Source: Saprospiraceae bacterium (GTDB taxonomy: Bacteria; Bacteroidota; Bacteroidia; Chitinophagales; Saprospiraceae). From it: 6,675 nt of DNA. The translations under genes and the position numbers were made by a program. A model generated the notes under the pieces. The model was not told the origin of the DNA and ran no database searches. It was given only the letters and a program-made list of their open reading frames with translations. Where the stretch lies: the NCBI GenBank assembly GCA_947441325.1, contig CANETR010000117.1, positions 1 to 6,675 on the forward strand, written 5' to 3'. This document shows, one piece after another, positions 1 through 6,336 of this stretch (position 1 is its first letter; every line of letters starts with the position of its first letter).

Positions 1-333
1 TATCCAAAGGATTTGAAAGAATACGCCGACTCCTTAAGTAAAAAGATGACCGAAATTGAAGATGCAATTTATCAGACTAAATTGAAAAGCGCTCAGGATA
101 TCTTGAATTATCCGATAAAGCTGAATGATAAAATTGCCGATTTGTATAATTATGCCGAGAGCGGAAAAACCGCTCCAACCAAACAGGTGCTTGAAGCATT
201 TGTAGAATTATCGGCCTTAGCAGATGTAGAAATCAATAAATGGGCGGCCATTTTAAAAACTGAGATTCCAAAATTGAATACGATGTTTCATGCAAATTCA
301 CTTCCTGTTTTTGGATTGGGCGATAAAAAGTGA
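1..333 (+). CDS. C-terminal end of a probable sortilin/BNR-repeat 'glycosyl hydrolase' family protein (5' truncated)
   Basis: The reading frame is open from the first base (tat cca aag gat ...) to TGA at 331-333, so 110 residues of C-terminus are present and the start lies outside the window. The visible part is a mostly helical tail with no membrane segment. The stretch LNYPIKLNDKIADLY, followed by SGKTAPTKQVLEAFVELS and then EIPKLNTMF, resembles the tail of the large BNR/VPS10-like exo-alpha-sialidase-fold proteins common in Bacteroidota. In these a beta-propeller is followed by an alpha-helical end; they are often annotated 'glycosyl hydrolase' without proven activity. The propeller itself is not in the window, so the family call rests on recalled tail similarity only. 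The gene ends 62 nt before a strong terminator and converges on the genes that follow. No function can be assigned from this fragment alone. Confidence 0.6.
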   Translation, partial: YPKDLKEYADSLSKKMTEIEDAIYQTKLKSAQDILNYPIKLNDKIADLYNYAESGKTAPTKQVLEAFVELSALADVEINKWAAILKTEIPKLNTMFHANSLPVFGLGDKK

Positions 334-395
334 GGTGGGGAATGAGGGCTTAAAAAAGGAAAGGTCTTGTTAAATATGTGAATGTATTTTGATAT

Positions 396-433
396 AAAAG
401 TCCCGATATCTTGCATTGATATCGGGACTTTTT
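396..433 (+). terminator. Rho-independent terminator (hairpin 1, twin of 2865-2902)
   Basis: A perfect 15-bp stem (left arm 396-410, right arm 418-432) encloses the 7-nt loop TTGCATT and ends in a run of five T (429-433). The core arm is GTCCCGATATC / GATATCGGGAC. It lies 62 nt after the stop codon of the upstream + strand gene. The A-rich left foot also gives a shorter T-run on the minus strand, so it may act in both directions and could stop the toxin transcript, which ends at 646. The 38-nt sequence recurs at 2865-2902 with one difference, in the loop. Confidence 0.88.
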
Positions 434-645
434 GTGTGCATGCATGGATTTAAATTAAAGATAATCAACCTTTAAAGAAAACGAGCTAAATGATGATAGC
501 TATTCAATCTATGGGTTTAGTTTTACAGGACGAAAATTAATCTAATGTCTTGCCTTCAATTCACGTTGTCTTAATAAAATGTAGATTTGTGTTTAATCTC
601 TCGCCTAATTTTATGTTATTTCTAAAAAAGTAAGCTGCTATAGTT
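434..645. other. Intergenic, no gene seen
   Basis: AT-rich sequence between hairpin 1 and the toxin stop codon. Stops interrupt the frames I read on the minus strand and I found no tRNA-like or other structured RNA. A TAGATTTG at 582-589 (+) matches the Bacteroidota -7 box, but the only nearby TTG (566-568) is 13 nt away, too close for a standard promoter. An 8-bp palindrome TGCATGCA lies at 437-444 without clear meaning. No separate terminator for the toxin gene is evident here. Confidence 0.5.
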
Positions 646-1500
646 TCAAATTTCTAGCCCTGAGACCTCATCTGTTATACCTTTTTGAAATGCACCTAGC
701 AAGGCAAAAGCATACTCAATTTCTTTATCCAGTTTTCTTGCCCAATCTCTTGCTATAGCAGATTTGGCGGGATCTGCCAAATTGGCATCCAACACCTTCA
801 GTACCCTTTCTGATATAGCTTCTGACTTTTGCAGGTATAACTGCGAATTTCTACCCAATACTTCAGCTGCTATAAGCAATTGATCAAAGGGGTCTTTATC
901 TAAGGTATCAAAATGCTTTTCTACAATTTCATCCCACTTCAAATTATAATAGTGTTCGATGATTTTAAGGATATCAGAAAGATCATTTTCCCGTTCTTCG
1001 GGACGATCGCTCCATGCTATCAATTTTAAAATGACCATCCCCTCTAGAGGAGGGATATTTACAATTTTTTCTTCTATTTCCACCTGTACAGCCTCTTCCA
1101 TTACTTCTCTAAAACCGAGCACATGTAAATCGGTATATCGTTCATTGAAATTAACCGTATTATTTTCTTCAATTTCACCAAAGGGAAGCAAATCAATAGC
1201 AACCCTAAACTTCTCAGAATAAAATGTCCAAGGCGTAGCCACTTTTTTAAAATCTTTTAGCTCTAATGCAGCGCTTATTTTTTCATACTCAGTAATACTT
1301 GAAATCATTACTGCAAAATCAATATCCTTAGTACCTCTGCTTGGTTTTATACCTTCCTTAAGCAACTCCAAAGCAATGGCACTTACACCAATCAAATAAT
1401 ATGGAATCTGCAGTGCATTCATTACTTCGTCAATGCAATCAAAGGATTCTTTGAAGTAGGGTATAGCTAAGTCTTTATAGGTTTGGCTCGATGTGCTCAT
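646..1500 (-). CDS. AbiEii-like nucleotidyltransferase toxin of a type IV toxin-antitoxin module
   Basis: A 284-residue protein with the polymerase-beta-type nucleotidyltransferase motifs of the AbiEii/AbiGii toxin family. Motif I is YYLIGVSAIAL (G38, S40) followed by R55-G-T57-K-D59-I-D61, where the two Asp would bind metal. A third acidic position, D103, is in VAIDLLPFGE. The family's later motif is seen as K159-L-x2-W163-x2-R166 with D173 and D176 (NDLSDI). The usual second small residue after G38 is Val, giving GVSA instead of GG/GS; similar GAxA forms occur in some AbiEii relatives, so this need not mean loss of activity. Related toxins transfer nucleotides to RNA targets (MenT-type enzymes modify tRNA 3' ends); the target here is unknown. 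The ATG at 1498-1500 lies inside the antitoxin gene with a 26-nt overlap, implying translational coupling. The next Met is residue 27, within the first helix, so the ATG chosen is the best start. It is probably cytosolic, with no signal peptide or membrane segment. Confidence 0.88.
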   Translation of the reverse strand: MSTSSQTYKDLAIPYFKESFDCIDEVMNALQIPYYLIGVSAIALELLKEGIKPSRGTKDIDFAVMISSITEYEKISAALELKDFKKVATPWTFYSEKFRVAIDLLPFGEIEENNTVNFNERYTDLHVLGFREVMEEAVQVEIEEKIVNIPPLEGMVILKLIAWSDRPEERENDLSDILKIIEHYYNLKWDEIVEKHFDTLDKDPFDQLLIAAEVLGRNSQLYLQKSEAISERVLKVLDANLADPAKSAIARDWARKLDKEIEYAFALLGAFQKGITDEVSGLEI

Positions 1501-2443
1501 GGTAAATTTTTTCAGCTGTTTCTTTATTTCGTTTGCCGGCCTCCAGCATCAATTCAGCATATACTAAGATTGCCGGCGCTGTTTTGCCTTCATTCTCTCC
1601 CCAAAACATTTCTAAGACCTCTATTTCTCCATTTTTATCCGGCATTAGATTGTAGTTTTTAATGAGTTCCATTCTATTTTCCTTGGTATACAACATAAAC
1701 TTTTCCGGACGTAAATGATTGGTAATTAAATCTGCTGCGGGTTCTCCACCCCAAACTGTTTTATGCTTATAAAACTGTATTTCCTGCCATTTTGCTTTTA
1801 GTGTGTAACGTTCTTTCACTAACTTAGGTCGTAGAATACTGCCATACTCTGCTACCCATCTTTCAAAAAGCGCTTTCCGGTTTTCCCACAAGAAAGTTTT
1901 ATTGCTTAAAGGAATTAAATAGCCGGTTTCTTTGAGGCCCTCAATTACCTGCGGAATATTGCCCAAAGCAACATTGGTCAAATTGGCTAATTCACGTTGT
2001 GGTAAATGAATCGCTTCTTTGTGCTGCAATAGATATAACAACACTTTTAAGCCAGTTTTGGTAAATGCCCTATTGCCCTTATTCTTTTCAATCTCTAGTG
2101 TTTTTTGGGTATCTACAAATAAAAATAGCCCATCTTTTTTTATGTAAATGTTCCCGTTTGCTTCCAGATAAGGTATTTCTTTTTCACGGAGTTCTTCTTT
2201 AATTTTTGGGAATATCCGATTAGCAATCAGCAAAAAATCTTTATTGCTTTTCAAGTAATTTTCAATTTGAAGTAATTGATACCTTCTTAATTCCTCTTTT
2301 ATTTCTACGCTAAAGACATTAACAACACCATTATATGCCATTTCCAAAACGCCATCTAAAGGCCCCTTTTCATTAAAAACAGCCTGAATACCAGTTGTTT
2401 GCCTTAGGACTTCAAGGGCTTTATTTACAATTTCTTGTTTCAT
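1475..2443 (-). CDS. AbiEi-like antitoxin and transcriptional regulator (AbiEi_2 type)
   Basis: A 322-residue protein, first gene of the toxin-antitoxin operon. Three parts are visible. Residues 1-115 form an N-terminal alpha/beta domain containing D30, E47-I-K49 and the family-like segment YLEANGNIYI (92-101). Residues about 127-178 form a winged helix-turn-helix (FTKTGLKVLLYLL, then LPQRELANLTNVALGNIPQVIEGL, then ETGYLIP). Residues about 190-320 form a C-terminal domain with WGGEPAADLITNHLRP (231-246), FMLYT (249-253), EMFWG (278-282) and a closing helix rich in charged residues. This order matches AbiEi antitoxins of the PF09952 type. AbiEi proteins neutralise the cognate nucleotidyltransferase without forming a stable complex and repress their own promoter through inverted repeats; a matching palindromic array lies directly upstream. 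The ATG at 2441-2443 follows the predicted promoter by under 30 nt, which supports this start. The 3' end overlaps the toxin start by 26 nt. The D30/E47/K49 pattern recalls PD-(D/E)xK nucleases, but activity is unproven. Confidence 0.87.
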   Translation of the reverse strand: MKQEIVNKALEVLRQTTGIQAVFNEKGPLDGVLEMAYNGVVNVFSVEIKEELRRYQLLQIENYLKSNKDFLLIANRIFPKIKEELREKEIPYLEANGNIYIKKDGLFLFVDTQKTLEIEKNKGNRAFTKTGLKVLLYLLQHKEAIHLPQRELANLTNVALGNIPQVIEGLKETGYLIPLSNKTFLWENRKALFERWVAEYGSILRPKLVKERYTLKAKWQEIQFYKHKTVWGGEPAADLITNHLRPEKFMLYTKENRMELIKNYNLMPDKNGEIEVLEMFWGENEGKTAPAILVYAELMLEAGKRNKETAEKIYHEHIEPNL

Positions 2444-2456
2444 GTTATATTAAATA

Positions 2457-2508
2457 TGTTCACAAATATACAATGTTCACGTTACGTGAACAAGAAAAAA
2501 CATGAACA
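2457..2508. promoter_or_regulatory. Candidate AbiEi operator: nested inverted repeats of TGTTCA
   Basis: Four half-sites are seen on the + strand: TGTTCAC (2457-2463), TGTTCACG (2474-2481), CGTGAACA (2485-2492) and TGAACA (2503-2508). The inner pair is a perfect 8-bp inverted repeat with a TTA spacer. The outer pair is centred within half a base of the inner pair (2482.5 against 2483). Same-direction half-sites are 16-17 nt apart. The array overlaps the -7 box and lies against the -33 element, so an occupied site would block polymerase. Known AbiEi autoregulation works by cooperative binding to two inverted repeats, which makes the neighbouring winged-helix antitoxin the obvious ligand; this is inference. 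Confidence 0.75.
2463..2493 (-). promoter_or_regulatory. Bacteroidota-type promoter of the antitoxin-toxin operon
   Basis: Read on the minus strand, TATATTTG (2470 down to 2463) matches the TAnnTTTG -7 consensus exactly, and TTG (2493 down to 2491) serves as the -33 element with a 20-nt spacer, within the usual range. Transcription would start near 2456-2460, giving a leader of only about 13-17 nt before the antitoxin ATG. The leader (AACATATTTAATATAAC) has no Shine-Dalgarno sequence, as is normal in this phylum. The spacer is filled by the operator palindrome. Confidence 0.75.
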
Positions 2509-2863
2509 TTTTATTCGAAAGTATAATTTTATAGGGTTTTTTAACATTTTGTACTCATTACAGGCATTTTTGGGGCTTAATTCAATCCAACATTTTATTT
2601 GATATGCAATAAATTTGGTAAATCGCTTTACATTTGATAGGTCGTTTTATAGCTGTTTCGTCCAAAGACTTATTAAGAATGGTTTCACAAAGAGGCTTGA
2701 TTTCTGCCCCTGACAAAAGCTATATGAAGAAATAAAGCTTGTTCTATCTACAAAAGCTCCCTCTAATTATAGTACACTACTCATGCTAATCTTAAAAAGA
2801 AACTTATAGCTTGCTCCCAGAAATCTTTGCTAATCTCACAAAATAAGTGAATCAACATCTTTA
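2509..2863. other. Intergenic stretch, no convincing gene
   Basis: AT-rich sequence between the operator and terminator 2. The only sizeable coding-like stretch I noticed is a 45-codon minus-strand frame (2585-2719, stop TGA at 2582-2584, preceded by a stop at 2720-2722). It lacks an ATG near its beginning and reads partly like ordinary protein (GAEIKPLCETILNKSLDETA). It may be the relic of a lost gene or chance. Half of a 9-bp inverted repeat (TTGCTCCCA, 2811-2819) also lies here. No promoter for a + strand gene and no RNA gene were recognised. Confidence 0.45.
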
Positions 2864-2912
2864 AAAAAGTCCCGATATCTGGCATTGATATCGGGACTTT
2901 TTATGGGAGCAA
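2811..2912. repeat. 9-bp inverted repeat enclosing terminator 2
   Basis: TTGCTCCCA (2811-2819) and TGGGAGCAA (2904-2912) are perfect reverse complements and sit on either side of the terminator hairpin. Pairing continues with AGC (2808-2810) and GCT (2916-2918) if an ACA bulge is allowed. The right arm also makes a small local hairpin, GGAGC-AAACA-GCTCC (2906-2920). It could extend the terminator into a larger structure, be the trace of an insertion end, or be chance. Confidence 0.4.
2864..2902 (-). terminator. Rho-independent terminator of the DUF4175 operon (hairpin 2)
   Basis: A perfect 16-bp stem (2864-2879 with 2887-2902) encloses the loop TGGCATT. On the minus strand it ends in a run of at least six T (complement of the A-run 2863-2868), 50 nt after the stop codon of the 1123-residue protein. 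The + strand also ends in five T, so it is probably bidirectional. Apart from one loop base it is the same 38-nt sequence as hairpin 1. Confidence 0.88.
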
Positions 2913-2951
2913 ACAGCTCCATCAAGCTAATTCAACTTTTACTTTACGGCG

Positions 2952-5900
2952 CTATTTCAAAGACCTGAAATACTCTTCGACCAGGTTTTTGTAATAAGGC
3001 TTCAAAGCAGGAGAAACAGTTTTGAACATTTCGACCTGTCCTTTGCGCTGCTTTAGATAATCCTGCATTGCAGGCGGAATCTTAGGTTCTGTTTGTTTTG
3101 GCTGTTCCGATTTGCGCTCATTGTTATATTCACGCTCACGCTCTGCCTTTTCATGTTCTAGTAATTTCGTCAGAATATCCTGTTGTCTCTTATTGATGTC
3201 GTTTGGTAGCTTTTTATTTACCAAATCGGTTTCAGTTTTATCCATCTGATTCATCAGTTCCTGCAGTTCTTTTCCGCCATCCTTGCCATTTTGCTGTTTC
3301 TGACGTTTCATATCCTGCAATGCCTTTCTTATTGCAGCTTGTTTTGCAGCCATCTCGGCAAAATCCTTGCTTGATGGATTTTGTCCATTTTTCATCTGTT
3401 GCTGCATTTTTTCAATCTGTTGATTGAGTTGATCCTGCATTTGTTTTAGTCCACCCATTCCAGGCTTATTGCCAGGCTTACCCGGTTTTTTCCCATCTCC
3501 ATCCTGACCATCACCCGGTTTCTCACACATTTGCTGACCCGACATTTGCTGTGCCATCTGCTGCTGCATCTGATTCATCGATTCGCTTAACATAAGTGCA
3601 AGGTCATTCACATAGGTCATGGCATACTGTTGATTGACTGAAGCTGCTCTCTTGTCGCGATCCTCAAGATCCGTAATACTATTTTTAATAGATTTTTTGA
3701 CATCAGTTACCTTTTCGGTAATAAAGCCCTGTATCTGATGTACTCTTTTGGCAAGCACGTTAAGGCTATCTTCAATGTGTTTAAAATCATCTTTGAGTTT
3801 AAACTGTTCGCGCACCAAGCCAGTATATGCCGGAGTGTTGGGAATCGATTTTGCTACTTCGTCAATAAGTCTTTCCTGTTCGAATGAGAGTCCCACTAAG
3901 TTTTCAAGCAACTGTCGCATGGCCTTTACATCCTCTTCCATCTGCTGCATCTGATTCATCTGCATCATCTGCTGCATTTGTTTCGACATTTTTTTCATTT
4001 TCTGTGCAGCATTCTTCTGCGACTTGGAAGCATTTTTATTCTGCTTCTTATCGAGTTGCTGCGAGGAATTCTCCTGTTCTTCCTGAACATCTTTCTCCTG
4101 TTGCTCTAATTCTTTTGAATCGAGATCCATAGGTTGTTCAAGCTCCTGGTTCTTTTCCTTAGCCTTGTCGATTTTCTCCTGAATTTTTTCAAATTCTTTG
4201 TTCAATTGATCTTGCTTTTGTTCCAGTTCTTTTTGCTTTTCGGGAGAAGCATTTTCGTTTTTCTCTGTTTCCTTACTCAGCTCCTCCTGTTTTTGGGCCA
4301 ATGAATCCAATTTGCTAATCGCATCGGTCATTTCCTTTTCCACTTCCATTTTCTTGAACAGTTCGAGCATACGGTCAAGCTCGGCCTTGAGCTTTTCATC
4401 GTTGAGCTCCATATTTTCCATTTGCTTCAAGACTTCATCTTTATTGAGATTATCGAGCATTTTCTCCATTTTCTCAAAAAGTTCTTTCATCTCATCAGAC
4501 ATAATCTGCTCAAAAAGTTCCTCCAGCATCTTTTGCTTTTCCATCAGTTCTTCATCCACTTTCTGGAATTCCTCCTGATTTTTCATGTTCTCTTTGAAAT
4601 TCTCCTGAGCTTCTTTGATTTTTTCTTCGGCTTGTTTTTGTTGATCGAGCAATTTTTCAATTTCACGACGATCCTGCCAATTGAGTTCATTCTTTTGCAA
4701 AACACCTTCCTTGGCTTTTTTGAGTGCTTTTTGCAACTCTTCGACCTCTTTCATCGCATTTTCCAAATCGGATTTGATTTGCTCATTATTGCTTTCTTCC
4801 TTTTTCTCCACCTCATCCATTGTCGGCATCTGATAGAACATCATAGCCGTTTTGGCCGACTTGCTGCCTTGAACGCCGTCGTTGTCCCAAACCTGAAAAT
4901 AATAGCTGAACTTATCGCCTGCTTTGAGGTCGAAGCTGCGCATGTTGAGCGTATGATTGTAAGTAGTTTGTTTCCCTGCACTGATTGCCATTGGCATCGT
5001 CTCCTGCTTGATAAGCTTGCCATCGCGCTCAATGCTATAATGCAATGAAAGATTTCTGATACCATAATCATCGGAAGCCTCGCCAGCGAGATAAACTACT
5101 CTTTCATCGGTCGAATCGGCAAATTTCTCCAGTTCTATGCTTGGAAATAAATCGGGAATGACGGTGAGTGTATAGCTCACAGAATCGGCATTTGGTAAGA
5201 GACTGTTTGAGATAAAAATCTTATACACACCATCCTGCATTACTTTTTTACGGACAGTGTACATTTTACGGTCGGCACGCTGCGCATTTACAGGGTTTTT
5301 ATCTCCCGGAAAAAGTACAGAGAGCGCATCGGTATTTTCAGCACCAAAAAGCCATTCGATATCGGTTCCAACAGGCACTGCAAGGTCTCCCACATTACTG
5401 ACATTTTCATTGCTGCGACCTGTATAGGCAGGATATTTGAGTCTTACTGCCAAATCGAGGATATTGGGTTTTTCCAATACATTGATGTCGTAATTCTTAG
5501 AACTGAACCCATTGGCAGAAAGACGGAATTTAGCATCTTTCTGGATTTTGTAGAAAGTGTATTTATATTTTGATGGGCCTGTTTTTTCTAGCTTATACTT
5601 ATAATTGTCCACCTCAATAAAAACTTCCGAAGGCATAGCGCCTTTGTCTTTTATTTCCACTTCGAGGGTAAAGTCTTCAAACTGAACAACTTTTTTATCG
5701 GAATTGAGCACCACAAATTCGAAAGGCGCCTCTCTTTCAAACTCCTTATTGCTGTTGAGAATACGATTGGTACTGTTCTGAATGATATTTGAAGAGAGCA
5801 ACAGCCCCAAAAAGATGAACAGTGGCGGCAATACAAAACGCAAGTATTTGCGATTTTTCTTGAGGTCTATGGCATTTTTGAATGGTACTGGCTTTAGCTC

Positions 5901-6323
5901 CTCTGTTTTTTGGTTAATTGCAGCTACGAGTAATGAACTCTGCTCCTGCTCCGACATAGATTTCAACTGCAATACATTCAACAATTTGTCTTTAACATTT
6001 GCAAAATGTTCCCCAATGATCTGCGCTGCTTTTTCATGACTGATAATTTTTCCCAAACGGAAATATTGTACCATAGGTATTAAAACCCATACGCCCAATG
6101 CAATTATTGCGCTGAAACTAAAAGAATAAAAAAGGGCTTTGCGAAATGCCATTGAGGAAACCGAGGCATTGAACACGTAATGTTCGAGCAATACAAAGCT
6201 CGTCCACATCACACTGATAAGTGCAAGACTGTGCAAAATACCTCTGATGAGGTTATTGACGTAATACTTTCGAATGAAAGCATCTAATTTTTCTATAAGT
6301 ATATGGTAATTGCTGTTTTGCAT
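2952..6323 (-). CDS. DUF4175-like inner-membrane protein with giant Glu/Lys/Gln/Met-rich coiled-coil region
   Basis: A 1123-residue protein. The N-terminus carries two hydrophobic segments (about 24-50 and 66-88) and a third at about 163-182, so it should be anchored in the inner membrane; topology is inferred. Residues about 200-500 look like beta-rich, Ig-like domains (for example LKYPAYTGR at 295-303 and FSYYFQVWDNDG at 472-483). Residues about 503-800 are an extremely charged, heptad-like coiled coil rich in E, K, Q and M. Then come a more ordinary helical domain (about 800-915), a Met/Gln-rich patch (914-932), a Gly/Pro linker (935-958) and a second helical part. The C-terminus, with QQDILTKLLEHEKAERERE (1047-1065) and KTVSPALKPYYKNLVEEYF (1101-1119), matches my recollection of Bacteroidota DUF4175-family proteins. 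Their biochemical role is unknown to me. The ATG follows an A/T-rich leader without Shine-Dalgarno sequence and lies 13 nt after the preceding gene, implying an operon ending at hairpin 2. I saw one cysteine only (C933). Confidence 0.8.
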   Translation of the reverse strand: MQNSNYHILIEKLDAFIRKYYVNNLIRGILHSLALISVMWTSFVLLEHYVFNASVSSMAFRKALFYSFSFSAIIALGVWVLIPMVQYFRLGKIISHEKAAQIIGEHFANVKDKLLNVLQLKSMSEQEQSSLLVAAINQKTEELKPVPFKNAIDLKKNRKYLRFVLPPLFIFLGLLLSSNIIQNSTNRILNSNKEFEREAPFEFVVLNSDKKVVQFEDFTLEVEIKDKGAMPSEVFIEVDNYKYKLEKTGPSKYKYTFYKIQKDAKFRLSANGFSSKNYDINVLEKPNILDLAVRLKYPAYTGRSNENVSNVGDLAVPVGTDIEWLFGAENTDALSVLFPGDKNPVNAQRADRKMYTVRKKVMQDGVYKIFISNSLLPNADSVSYTLTVIPDLFPSIELEKFADSTDERVVYLAGEASDDYGIRNLSLHYSIERDGKLIKQETMPMAISAGKQTTYNHTLNMRSFDLKAGDKFSYYFQVWDNDGVQGSKSAKTAMMFYQMPTMDEVEKKEESNNEQIKSDLENAMKEVEELQKALKKAKEGVLQKNELNWQDRREIEKLLDQQKQAEEKIKEAQENFKENMKNQEEFQKVDEELMEKQKMLEELFEQIMSDEMKELFEKMEKMLDNLNKDEVLKQMENMELNDEKLKAELDRMLELFKKMEVEKEMTDAISKLDSLAQKQEELSKETEKNENASPEKQKELEQKQDQLNKEFEKIQEKIDKAKEKNQELEQPMDLDSKELEQQEKDVQEEQENSSQQLDKKQNKNASKSQKNAAQKMKKMSKQMQQMMQMNQMQQMEEDVKAMRQLLENLVGLSFEQERLIDEVAKSIPNTPAYTGLVREQFKLKDDFKHIEDSLNVLAKRVHQIQGFITEKVTDVKKSIKNSITDLEDRDKRAASVNQQYAMTYVNDLALMLSESMNQMQQQMAQQMSGQQMCEKPGDGQDGDGKKPGKPGNKPGMGGLKQMQDQLNQQIEKMQQQMKNGQNPSSKDFAEMAAKQAAIRKALQDMKRQKQQNGKDGGKELQELMNQMDKTETDLVNKKLPNDINKRQQDILTKLLEHEKAEREREYNNERKSEQPKQTEPKIPPAMQDYLKQRKGQVEMFKTVSPALKPYYKNLVEEYFRSLK

Positions 6324-6336
6324 TTATATTTATTTA

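Noticed and set aside
566..589. Possible + strand promoter with TAGATTTG
   Set aside because: The -33 candidate TTG is only 13 nt away and the next one upstream is 29 nt away; no gene follows on that strand.
959..1222. Open frame of 87 codons on the + strand inside the toxin gene
   Set aside because: It is antisense to a gene with clear nucleotidyltransferase motifs, has low-complexity Ser-rich composition and no promoter.
558..2000. 12-nt repeat AATTCACGTTGT at 558-569 and 1989-2000
   Set aside because: About one chance 12-mer match is expected in a window of this size; the second copy is inside coding sequence and flanks do not match.
396..2902. The two 38-nt hairpins considered as a CRISPR array or transposon ends
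   Set aside because: There are only two copies, about 2.4 kb apart, with no spacers. They are in direct orientation, have classic terminator form and stand right after gene ends, and no transposase is present.
4422..5048. Open frame of 208 codons on the + strand, rich in Phe, Leu and Ile
   Set aside because: It lies antisense to the coiled-coil region of the DUF4175-like gene. The Lys/Glu/Gln codons of that gene read as Phe/Leu/Ile on the other strand, so the open frame is a by-product of biased composition.
4841..5071. Open frame of 76 codons on the minus strand
   Set aside because: It is a shifted frame within the Ig-like part of the DUF4175-like gene, which is continuous through this region without sign of a frameshift.
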